From contig CAZAQB010000021.1 in the NCBI GenBank assembly GCA_964487155.1, positions 1 to 33,397 on the forward strand: 33,397 nucleotides of DNA, read 5' to 3'. Below the pieces are notes generated by a model. The model searched no databases, was not told the DNA's origin, and was given only the letters and a program-made list of their open reading frames with translations. Positions 5,960-13,420 of this stretch are shown in pieces. Every line of letters starts with the position of its first letter. Positions within the stretch are counted from its first letter, which is position 1. This stretch comes from CAZAQB01 sp964487155 (lineage in GTDB: Bacteria > Pseudomonadota > Gammaproteobacteria > Nitrococcales > Nitrococcaceae). The translations under genes and the position numbers were made by a program.

Positions 5960-8119
5960 TCACAGCCTCTCCAGCGCCGCGTAGCCGGCGATCAGCCACT
6001 TGGGGCCGGCCTCCACGAAGTTCACCTGGATGCGAGCGCTGGCGCCGCTGCCCTCGCAGTTCAGCACCACGCCCTCGCCGAAGCGCGCGTGGCGCACCCG
6101 CTGGCCCAGCGCCAGGCCGTCGGCCTGGGGCTCCGGGGCCGGGGCGGGCCGGCTGCCGGCGGGGCTGACGCTGAACCGGGCGCGGACCTCCTGCAGACAC
6201 TGGCCGGGCAGCTCGCGCACGAAACGCGACGGCGCCCGCCGGTCGTCCAGGCCGTGCAGGCGGCGCTGCTCGGCGAAGGTCAGCAGCAGGCGCTGCCGGG
6301 CCCGGGTGATGCCCACGTAGCAGAGGCGGCGCTCCTCCTCCAGGCGGCCGGGTTCCTCCAGGGACATGCGGTGCGGGAACAGGCCCTCCTCCAGTCCGGT
6401 GAGGAACACCACGGGGAACTCCAGGCCCTTGGCGGAGTGCAGGGTCATGAGCTGCACGCCCGCCTCCCCCGCGTCGGCCTGGGTGTCCCCGGCCTCCAGG
6501 GCGGCGTGAGCCAGGAAGGCCTCCAGGGGCTGCATCCCGTCTTCGTCGGGCCGCGCCTGCTGCTCGAAGCTGCGGGCGGCGGAGACCAGCTCGTTGAGGT
6601 TCTCCACCCGGTCCTGGCCGCGCTCGCCCTTGTCCTTGCGGTAGTGCTCCACCAGGCCGCTGGCGCGAAGCACCGCGTCCACCTGGTCCGCCAGCTCCAG
6701 GCCTTTGGCGTCCTCGGCCAGGCCCTCGACCAGCTCGGCGAAGGCGCCCAGGCTGTTGCGGGCCCGGGCCGCCAGCTCCGTGCCCTGGGCCAGGTCCCGG
6801 GCGGCCTCCCAGAGGCTGCTGCCCTGCTCCCGGGCCCGGGTCCGCAACGCCTCCACGGTGCGGTTGCCGATGCCCCGGGGGGGCACGTTGATGACCCGCT
6901 CCAGGGAAGCGTCGTCCGCAGCGTTGCCCAGCAGCCGCAGGTAGGCCAGGGCGTCCTTGATCTCGGCCCGCTCGAAGAAGCGCAGCCCGCCGTAGACCCG
7001 GTAGGGGATGCGGTGGCCGATGAGGGTTTCCTCGAAGCTGCGCGACTGGGCGTTGGAGCGGTACAGCACCGCCATCTCGGAGAGCGCCACGCCCTGCTCC
7101 CGGAACCCCTGGATGCGCCCGGCCACGAAGCGCGCCTCGTCCAGCTCGTTGAAGGCGGCGTACAGGGCGATGGGCTCGCCCTCGGGGCCTTCGGTCCACA
7201 GCGCCTTGCCGAGGCGGCCGGTGTTGCGGGCGATGAGGTGGTTGGCCGCCTCCAGGATGGTGCGGGTCGAGCGGTAGTTCTGCTCCAGGCGGAACAGCGC
7301 CACGTCCGGCCAGTCGTTGCGGAAGCGCTGCAGGTTCTCCACCCGGGCACCGCGCCAGCCGTAGATGGACTGGTCGTCGTCGCCGACGATGAACACGTCG
7401 GCGTCGTCGGCCGCCAGCTGGCGCAGCCAGCGGTACTGGATGGCGTTGGTGTCCTGGAACTCGTCCACCAGCAGGTGGCGGAAGCGCCGCCGGTAATGGC
7501 CGCGCAACTCCGGGTCGCGCTGGAGCAGCTCGACGCTGCGCAGCAGCAGCTCGGCGAAGTCCACCAGGGCGCTCGCCTGGCAGGCCCGCTCGTAGGCCGC
7601 ATAGACCTCCGCCAGGCGCGCGGCATAGGCATCAGTGGGCTGCAGGTCGGCGGCCCGCTGGCCCTCCTCCTTGCGGGAATTGATGTAGCCCTGCACCTGG
7701 CGCAGCGGGAAGCGGCTGTCGTCCAGCTGCTGGTCGGCCATCACCCGCTTCACCAGCCGGCGCTGATCCTCGGCGTCGAGGATGCGGAATTCCCGGGACA
7801 GCCCGGCCTGCTCGGCGTGCAGGCGCAGCAGCCGGTGAGACAGGCCATGGAAAGTGCCCACCCACAGCGCCGAGGCGGAGATGGACAGCAGCGCCTCGAT
7901 GCGCCCGCGCATCTCGCCGGCGGCCTTGTTGGTGAAGGTCACCGCCAGCATCGACCAGGGCTCGGCCCCCAGCACCCGGATCAGCCAGGCGGCCCGGTGG
8001 GTCAGCACCCGGGTCTTGCCGCTGCCGGCGCCGGCCAGCACCAGGCAGCGCCCCTCGGGCGCCGTCACGGCCGCACGCTGGGCGTCGTTCAACCCGTCCA
8101 GGAGCTCGGAGACGTCCAT
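5960..8119 (-). CDS. uvrD: DNA helicase II (UvrD)
   Basis: Superfamily 1A 3'-5' helicase that displaces UvrC and the excised oligonucleotide in nucleotide excision repair, unwinds in mismatch repair and strips RecA filaments. The 719-residue length matches UvrD. Motifs in order: Q-motif LNDAQRAAV (10-18), Walker A GAGSGKT (30-36), Ia TFTNKAAGEM, II DEFQDTN, III GDDDQSIYGWRGA, IV LEQNYRST, V LMTLHSAKGLEFPVVF, VI EERRLCYVGITRARQRL, and a C-terminal Tudor-like segment RVRHARFGEGVVLNCEG, characteristic of UvrD/PcrA rather than Rep. I chose ATG 8119: homology starts immediately (MDVSELLDGLNDAQ), while upstream in-frame codons would run through the palindromic repeat. oxyR lies upstream in the same direction, separated by repeat copy 2, so the gene probably has its own promoter. 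Confidence 0.96.
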   Translation of the reverse strand: MDVSELLDGLNDAQRAAVTAPEGRCLVLAGAGSGKTRVLTHRAAWLIRVLGAEPWSMLAVTFTNKAAGEMRGRIEALLSISASALWVGTFHGLSHRLLRLHAEQAGLSREFRILDAEDQRRLVKRVMADQQLDDSRFPLRQVQGYINSRKEEGQRAADLQPTDAYAARLAEVYAAYERACQASALVDFAELLLRSVELLQRDPELRGHYRRRFRHLLVDEFQDTNAIQYRWLRQLAADDADVFIVGDDDQSIYGWRGARVENLQRFRNDWPDVALFRLEQNYRSTRTILEAANHLIARNTGRLGKALWTEGPEGEPIALYAAFNELDEARFVAGRIQGFREQGVALSEMAVLYRSNAQSRSFEETLIGHRIPYRVYGGLRFFERAEIKDALAYLRLLGNAADDASLERVINVPPRGIGNRTVEALRTRAREQGSSLWEAARDLAQGTELAARARNSLGAFAELVEGLAEDAKGLELADQVDAVLRASGLVEHYRKDKGERGQDRVENLNELVSAARSFEQQARPDEDGMQPLEAFLAHAALEAGDTQADAGEAGVQLMTLHSAKGLEFPVVFLTGLEEGLFPHRMSLEEPGRLEEERRLCYVGITRARQRLLLTFAEQRRLHGLDDRRAPSRFVRELPGQCLQEVRARFSVSPAGSRPAPAPEPQADGLALGQRVRHARFGEGVVLNCEGSGASARIQVNFVEAGPKWLIAGYAALERL

Positions 8120-8181
8120 GGCGGCGGATTCTAGCAGAGGGGTGAGGGCGCAGGCCGGGGGCGCCGTAATTGGCGCCGGAT

Positions 8182-8279
8182 TGCCGGATGCGCTTTGCTT
8201 ATCCGGCCTACGCCCCTTGCCCGGCACCGGGCCGAGGCCCGCGTAGGCCGGATAAGGCGCGCCAGCGCCGCATCCGGCG
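8182..8279. repeat. BIME/REP-like palindromic repeat, copy 2
   Basis: Same arms as copy 1 (left TGCCGGATGCGCTTTGCTTA, right GCGTAGGCCGGATAAGGCGC ending CATCCGGCG) with the same CCGAGGCCCGCGTAGG junction before the right arm. It lies between the oxyR stop and the uvrD start. Transcripts from oxyR would fold here, so it may protect or terminate that message. Confidence 0.85.
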
Positions 8280-8337
8280 TCCCCCAATCAGTTTGCCCCC
8301 CCGACACGGGCTCCGACTACCGGGTTGCAGTCAGCGG

Positions 8338-9282
8338 TCACGCCGCGCTGGGCAGCAGATCCCGGACCACATCAAGCCGGGAGATCACCTCGCCGAGGGC
8401 GCGCACCGTGTCCTCCCGGGCGGCGCCCCGGCGCCAGTAGATGGCGATCTCCCGATAGGGCGCCGGTTCCGCGAACGGCCGGACGGCCACGGCGCCCTGG
8501 TTGGGGATGCCCGCCCCGGCGGCGGCCGCCAGGGCCGGCAGCAGCGTGATGCCGGCGCCGCTGGCCACCATCTGGCGCAGCGTCTCCAGGCTGGTGGCTC
8601 GGAACTCTGCATCTTCCCGGGCGCCCACCCGGGCGCAGACCTCCAGGGCCTGGTCCCGCAGGCAGTGGCCCTCTTCCAGCAACAGGAGCTGGGTGGTCTC
8701 CAGATCATCCATGCAGGCCTGCCGCTCCCTGGCCAGAGAGTGGCCCACAGGCACTGCCAGCAGGAACGGCTCTCGGAACAGGGTCATGGCATCCAGCCCC
8801 TGATCGTTCACCGGCACGGCCATAATGGCTGCATCCAGTTCGCCCCGCTCCAGGCGGACCAGAGTAGGGCCGGTCTGCTGCTCGTAGAGAAGCACCCGTA
8901 GCCGCGGCAGTTCGTCCCGCAGCACAGGCATCAGGTGCGGCAGCAGGTAGGGACCCACAGTGGGGATCACACCCAGGCGCAGTTCGCCCCCCAGGGGATC
9001 CGCCGCAGCCCGAGCCAGGTCGACGATGTCCGCCACTTCGTTCAGCACCGCACGGGCGCGATCGGCGACCCGGCGGCCCACCGGCGTCAGCATCACCCGG
9101 CGGTGGCTGCGCTCCACGAGCTGCACGCCCAGGGCGTTCTCCAGCTTGCGCAGCTGGGTGCTGAGGGTGGGCTGGCTGACGAAGCAGGAAGCGGCCGCCC
9201 GGCCGAAATGACGGTGTTCATCCACCGCCACCAGGTAACGGAGATCCCGGAGACTGACGCGACCGGCAGCATTTTCGTTCAT
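8338..9282 (-). CDS. oxyR: Hydrogen-peroxide sensing regulator OxyR (LysR family)
   Basis: Transcription factor that forms a disulfide on exposure to H2O2 and activates antioxidant genes. The 314 residues comprise an N-terminal LysR winged helix (RDLRYLVAVDEHRHFGRAA, then SQPTLSTQLRKLE to about residue 70) and a periplasmic-binding-like sensor domain. The redox pair is present: GHCLRDQALEVC has Cys207 and Cys216 with the same nine-residue spacing as Cys199/Cys208 in E. coli, followed by the highly conserved FRATSLETLRQMVASGAGIT. Start chosen at ATG 9282; GTG 9291 would add three residues. No strong ribosome binding site is visible for either. It is divergent from the receiver/GGDEF-like gene at 9461, so the 178-base spacer carries both promoters. 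Confidence 0.92.
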   Translation of the reverse strand: MNENAAGRVSLRDLRYLVAVDEHRHFGRAAASCFVSQPTLSTQLRKLENALGVQLVERSHRRVMLTPVGRRVADRARAVLNEVADIVDLARAAADPLGGELRLGVIPTVGPYLLPHLMPVLRDELPRLRVLLYEQQTGPTLVRLERGELDAAIMAVPVNDQGLDAMTLFREPFLLAVPVGHSLARERQACMDDLETTQLLLLEEGHCLRDQALEVCARVGAREDAEFRATSLETLRQMVASGAGITLLPALAAAAGAGIPNQGAVAVRPFAEPAPYREIAIYWRRGAAREDTVRALGEVISRLDVVRDLLPSAA

Positions 9283-9460
9283 GGCACCCACTGGTAGCGG
9301 ACTTGAATAGAAGGGTAACCTTTCAGGAGGCGACCGGCACAGCCGCCGCCGACCGCCTGCGGTAGGCTACCCTCGAGAGGGTGCAGCCGGATCCGGTGCG
9401 GAGCCGGCGACAGAACAGAACCCGCCCCCCGGTTGAGGGCGGGCCAATATTGGGGGGGCA
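9283..9460. promoter_or_regulatory. Divergent oxyR / receiver-gene promoter region
   Basis: Contains two inverted repeats close to the rightward gene: CCCGCCC-N9-GGGCGGG (9421-9443) and, directly adjoining, the perfect palindrome CCAATATTGG (9444-9453), which ends 7 bases before the ATG at 9461. Such structures could occlude or regulate translation initiation or bind a protein. No confident -35/-10 pair is called. Confidence 0.45.
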
Positions 9461-10483
9461 ATGGCAGTGGCGCACGCGGCATGGGACCGCGAGGACGTAT
9501 CGATCCTCGTGGTGGACGATGCCCGGTTCACCTGCGAGATGATCCGGCGCGCCCTGCGGGGCGCGGGCTACCAGGACCTGAGGGTCACCAGCAGCGCCCG
9601 GGAAGGGCTCGCCATGTTCCGCGAGCGCGAGGCCCACATCGTGCTGGCCGACTGGCTCATGCCGGAAATCGACGGTCTCGCCCTGACCCGGCGCATCCGC
9701 GAGCTGGACCGCGACCATGGCCGCTACACCTACGTCATGCTGCTCACCGCCAAGGAAGGAACCGCCTCGCTCACCGAGGCGTTCGCCCACGGCGTGGACG
9801 ACTTCATCAGCAAATCACCGGACCACCAGGAACTGCTCGCCCGGATCGGCGCCGCCACCCGCATCGTCCAGTTGCACAGCCAGCTCCAGCAGGTCAACCG
9901 CCGGCTGCAGGCAACCGAGAACGGCACCGGCGACCGGCACTTCGACCCGGCCACCGGCCTGGGCAACGAGCCCTACCTGCGGGATCGGCTGCAGGCCCTG
10001 ATCCGCCACGTCGCCAGCCGCGGCGGCACCGGCGTGCTGGTGCTGATCCGCCTGGGCGCCACCAGCCAGCCGCCCTGGACCGACGATCCGGAGCGTGCCG
10101 GCGAGGTGATACAGGAGGCCGCCAACCGGCTGCAGCAGGCGGTGCGGCCCCTGGACACGGTGGCGCGAACCGGGGAAACCGAGTTTGCCGCGCTCATGAT
10201 CCACCACCACGCCGAGCCGCCCCACGTATCCGCCTTCCGGCGCCTGCACCGGATGCTGGGCATGCGCGCCTACCGCACGCACTACGGCTTCGTCGACAGC
10301 GTGACGGCACCGGTCAGTGTGGTGAGTTTCGGCGCTGAAGCGGGCCGGGGCATCGGGGCGGGAGACGTGCTGGCTCACGCCCGCGCCGGCCTGACCCAGG
10401 CCGAGGCCACCGGACACCCGGTGCTGACCCGGGTGAACGGCGCCTATCTGGGCTCGCCGCCCGGCACCAGCCGGTCGTTGTAG
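9461..10483 (+). CDS. Response regulator with degenerate GGDEF domain
   Basis: The 340-residue protein has an N-terminal receiver (about 13-135): LVVDDARFT with Asp19/Asp20, phosphoacceptor Asp64 in VLADWLMPEIDG, and conserved LLTAKEG and ISKS (switch Lys). A short coiled-coil-like linker (IVQLHSQLQQVNRRLQATE) leads to a GGDEF-fold domain, recognised by DPATGLGNEPYLRDRLQAL (the 'D.LTGL.NR..f...L' start). The active-site loop GGDEF reads TGETEF, and the metal-binding Asp region after the first strand is also altered, so diguanylate cyclase activity is unlikely. It may bind GTP or act as a protein-interaction module. There is no adjacent cognate kinase on the same strand. It is convergent with the FixJ-type gene, with only 27 bases between the two stops. 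Confidence 0.85.
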   Translation: MAVAHAAWDREDVSILVVDDARFTCEMIRRALRGAGYQDLRVTSSAREGLAMFREREAHIVLADWLMPEIDGLALTRRIRELDRDHGRYTYVMLLTAKEGTASLTEAFAHGVDDFISKSPDHQELLARIGAATRIVQLHSQLQQVNRRLQATENGTGDRHFDPATGLGNEPYLRDRLQALIRHVASRGGTGVLVLIRLGATSQPPWTDDPERAGEVIQEAANRLQQAVRPLDTVARTGETEFAALMIHHHAEPPHVSAFRRLHRMLGMRAYRTHYGFVDSVTAPVSVVSFGAEAGRGIGAGDVLAHARAGLTQAEATGHPVLTRVNGAYLGSPPGTSRSL

Positions 10484-10510
10484 CGCCGCAGGAACCCGCC
10501 AGGCAGAATC

Positions 10511-11152
10511 TCAGTCCCGGATCGACATCACCTGGCGCACCAGCTGGGAGACGTTGGCCGCGCCCATCTTGTGCAGCACCCGGGCCCGGTGGATCTCCAC
10601 GGTGCGGGTACTGAGGTCCAGCTCGCGGGCAATGATCTTGTTGACCTTGCCCTGGATTAGGTGCTCCAGCACCTCCCGCTCCCGGGGTGTGAGCCGCACC
10701 AGTCGGGCGCGGACCTCGGCCTGGGCCAGGCGCTCGGCGCGCAGTTCGGCGTCCCGGTCCAGGGCCCGCTGCACGCAGTCCAGCAGGGCCTGGTCGCTGA
10801 ACGGCTTCTCCAGAAAATCCAGGGCGCCGGCCCGAACCGCTCGCACTGCCATGGGGATATCGCCGTGGCCAGAGATGAACACCACCGGCAGGTGCACCCC
10901 GCGCCGGGCCAGCTCGGCCTGCATCTCCAGGCCGCTCATGCCCGGCAGCCGCACGTCCAGCACCAGGCAGCCGGGGCTGTCGGGCGGGTAGGCGTCGAAG
11001 AACTCACCGGCACTGGCGTGGGTGGCCACGCGCATCCCCATGGAACGGATCAGCAGCCCGATGGCATCGCGCACGTCAGCCTCGTCATCCACCACGTGCA
11101 CCACCGGCACGGTGGGCTCGCGGCCGGCGCCACGCTGGGAAGCGTCCGCCAT
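10511..11152 (-). CDS. FixJ/NarL-type response regulator
   Basis: Transcriptional regulator of 213 residues. Receiver: acidic pocket Asp22/Asp23 in HVVDDEADVR, phosphoacceptor Asp66 in CLVLDVRLPGMSG, FISGHGDIPMAVRA and Lys116 in LEKPF, the FixJ-subfamily signature. C-terminal LuxR/NarL helix-turn-helix: LTPREREVLEHLIQGKVNKI and STRTVEIHRARVLHKMGA (about 153-200). The start lies 3 bases beyond the stop of the upstream histidine kinase, so they form one leftward operon and a cognate pair. Target genes are not evident. FixJ-like receivers typically control respiration or redox functions, but that is family knowledge, not shown here. Confidence 0.93.
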   Translation of the reverse strand: MADASQRGAGREPTVPVVHVVDDEADVRDAIGLLIRSMGMRVATHASAGEFFDAYPPDSPGCLVLDVRLPGMSGLEMQAELARRGVHLPVVFISGHGDIPMAVRAVRAGALDFLEKPFSDQALLDCVQRALDRDAELRAERLAQAEVRARLVRLTPREREVLEHLIQGKVNKIIARELDLSTRTVEIHRARVLHKMGAANVSQLVRQVMSIRD

Positions 11153-11155
11153 GGC

Positions 11156-13165
11156 TCAGCCCGCCGCCGCGCCGCGCTCCGCGGGCGCCGCCGGCAGCCG
11201 AAACCGGAACGTCGCGCCGGCGGCGCCCTGGGCCCGGACCAGCTCCAGACGCCCGCCGTGGTTCTCGATCATGGAGCGGCTGATGGACAGTCCCAGGCCC
11301 ATGCCTTCCCGGCGGCCGGTCACGAAGGGCTCGAACAGCCTCCCCTGCAGATCCTCCGGCACCCCGGGGCCGTTGTCGCTGACTTCCACCTCCAGATCTC
11401 CTCCGTCGATTTCGCGGGTCTCTATACGGATCACCGCCCCGGCTGTCGGCGCTCGGCGCAAGACCTCGATGGCGTTGCGGATCAGGTTCACCAGCACCTG
11501 ATGGATCTGGATGCGCACCACCAGCACCGGCGGCAGGCCGTCCGCCAGCCGAGTGTCGAGGCGCACCCCAGCCTGGCGGGCCTCCCCGGAGGTTAACCCC
11601 ACCACCTCCCTCACCAGATCGTTGACCGACGCCATGTCGAGCTCGGTCTGCCGGCCCTGCACGAAAGCCCGCATCTGGCGAATGATCTCGGCGGCCCGGC
11701 TGGCGTTGGCCACAGTGCGCTGCATGGCGTGGCGCAGCTGCGGGTCGCCGTCGGCAGGCACCATGCGCAGGGCCGCCTGCGAGAAGCTGCTCACCGCACA
11801 CAGCGGCTGGTTCAGCTCGTGGGCCAGCCCGGCGGCCATTTCGCCCATGGCGCTGATACGCCCCATGTGGGCCAGCTCCTGGAGGTACTCGCGGGCGTCC
11901 TCCTCCGCCCGGCGGCGCTCCGTCACATCCCGCCCAACCACCACCACCGCCGTCACCTGCTGCTGGCGATTGCGCACCGCCTGGACCGCCCAGGCCAGCC
12001 AGCGGGGTCCCCGGGCGGTGGCCACCCGCTGCTCCAGCTCGCAGCCCCAGGGCGGCGCCTGCAGGTGTTGCCAGCAGTCCTCCAGGCTTGGGCCCTCCAG
12101 CGACCGCACCAGTTCACCGAAAGGCCGGCCCAGCAGGTCGGCACCCGGGCGGCCGAGAGTGTTCGCCACCGACGGGCTGGCGAACAGGATCCGGCCCCTG
12201 GCGTCGGTCTTCAGCACCAGATCGGTCTGGTTCTCGACCAGCAGCCGGTAACGCGACTCGCTGCGCCGCAGTTCCCGTTCGATCCGGCGGCGCTCCCCCA
12301 TCGCCGCCCCCAGCACCAGGGTGGTGACGCTGAGCATGGCCAGGTGCACCGACACAGAGAGCATGTTCTCGCCCAGGCCCGCCTGGGCGAAGGGCCCCAG
12401 GCCCTGGCCCGTGAACCCCAGCGCCACGGCGGCGTTCAGAGCCAGCAGTGCCGCGCAGATCCACGGGTCGGCGCGCACCGCAGCCCACATCATCAGCGGG
12501 AACACGATGTAAGACAACGGCTTCGCCATGGCCACGTCGGCCGGCAGCAGCTCGCCGTACACCGCCCAGGCGGCAGCGGCCACCGCCAGCGCCAGCGCCA
12601 GGGGCTCCAGCCGGCGGGCGGGCGCCGGGGGATCGGCACGGCAGCCGAGGGTCATTACCACCGGGGCCACCAGCAGCGCGCCCATCAGGTCGGCCACCCA
12701 GCAGAACCACCACAGCGAACCGAAGCCCTTCCAGTGCACCTGACCGGCGCCGTACATGACCAAGGCACTCACCAGGGAGCTCACGGCGCTGGCCAGCAGG
12801 GCGCCAAACACCATCAGCAGCAGCACATCGCGCATGCGCGTCAGACTGGGGCGGAAGGCCAGGCGCCGCAGGGCCCAGGCCCCAAGGGCGGCTGCCAGGC
12901 CGACGCCCAGGCCCAGGGCCAGCGCCTCCCAGGGCACCCGCTCCAGAGCCAGGTGCGCCAGCACCGCCGCCAGCCCGGCGCTGGCCGCGTAGCGCAGGCC
13001 CAGCAGGTAGGCGGCCGCCAGGGCAACGCCGCTGGCCGGCCACACCAGGCTGAGTTCGGTGCCGGGCAGCAGGAACTGCCGGCCCACCACCACCGCCGCG
13101 CCATAGGCGGCCATCACCGCCAGGTGGCGGAACAGCGGGGCAGACCGGGCTCGCACGTGCTGCAT
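11156..13165 (-). CDS. MASE1-PAS sensor histidine kinase
   Basis: Membrane sensor kinase of 669 residues paired with the FixJ-type regulator just downstream. Residues 1 to about 285 are an eight-helix-like hydrophobic MASE1 domain (LPGTELSLVWPASGVALAAA is the typical opening). This is followed by a PAS domain (ESRYRLLVENQTDLVLKTD to VVVVGRDVTERRRAEE, about 300-415). The kinase core is complete: phosphoacceptor His449 in GLAHELNQPL, N box NLIRNAIE, G1 DNGPGV, F box LFEPFV, G2 GMGLGLSI. The HELNQPL box and MAAGLAHE context are those of FixL/DctB-type kinases. No haem-PAS histidine signature could be confirmed, so the signal is unknown. Start at ATG 13165 gives the natural N-terminus before the first membrane segment. 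The gene is divergent from the diguanylate cyclase. Confidence 0.93.
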   Translation of the reverse strand: MQHVRARSAPLFRHLAVMAAYGAAVVVGRQFLLPGTELSLVWPASGVALAAAYLLGLRYAASAGLAAVLAHLALERVPWEALALGLGVGLAAALGAWALRRLAFRPSLTRMRDVLLLMVFGALLASAVSSLVSALVMYGAGQVHWKGFGSLWWFCWVADLMGALLVAPVVMTLGCRADPPAPARRLEPLALALAVAAAAWAVYGELLPADVAMAKPLSYIVFPLMMWAAVRADPWICAALLALNAAVALGFTGQGLGPFAQAGLGENMLSVSVHLAMLSVTTLVLGAAMGERRRIERELRRSESRYRLLVENQTDLVLKTDARGRILFASPSVANTLGRPGADLLGRPFGELVRSLEGPSLEDCWQHLQAPPWGCELEQRVATARGPRWLAWAVQAVRNRQQQVTAVVVVGRDVTERRRAEEDAREYLQELAHMGRISAMGEMAAGLAHELNQPLCAVSSFSQAALRMVPADGDPQLRHAMQRTVANASRAAEIIRQMRAFVQGRQTELDMASVNDLVREVVGLTSGEARQAGVRLDTRLADGLPPVLVVRIQIHQVLVNLIRNAIEVLRRAPTAGAVIRIETREIDGGDLEVEVSDNGPGVPEDLQGRLFEPFVTGRREGMGLGLSISRSMIENHGGRLELVRAQGAAGATFRFRLPAAPAERGAAAG

Positions 13166-13420
13166 AGCTGCTAGGGCTCCGGATGGATGCGGGTCGGGGC
13201 CTGCGGCCCAGTGGTCGACGTCCCCCGACGCACCACTGTGAAGCGCCGGCAGCCTGTGCAGTCTAGCGCTCCCCGCGAGACAGCCGCATACGTGGTGTTT
13301 CGGACGACATCCGAAAACTATGGAACCAGTTCACAAAAATGTAATAAACGAATCTGCCATTCTGCACCTATATGGTGCGGCTGAACGAGAGGGGCACCCG
13401 CGTCGGCGGGCGCCAACGGC
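13166..13420. promoter_or_regulatory. Divergent promoter region with a perfect inverted repeat
   Basis: This 255-base spacer lies between the MASE1 kinase (leftward) and diguanylate cyclase (rightward). It holds TTTCGGA-CGACA-TCCGAAA (13298-13316), a perfect 7-bp inverted repeat with a 5-base centre, inside the most AT-rich part of the spacer (13296-13350). The dyad could be an operator for either gene. No promoter boxes are assigned. Confidence 0.5.

Noticed and set aside
5753..8134. Very long plus-strand open frame opposite uvrD
   Set aside because: It is the high-GC shadow of uvrD: it reads Ala/Gly/Gln/Leu-rich low-complexity sequence without domains, while the minus strand shows every UvrD motif.
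9461..10483. Active diguanylate cyclase at the receiver-GGDEF gene
   Set aside because: The GGDEF loop is TGETEF and no I-site is present; only the fold is supported.
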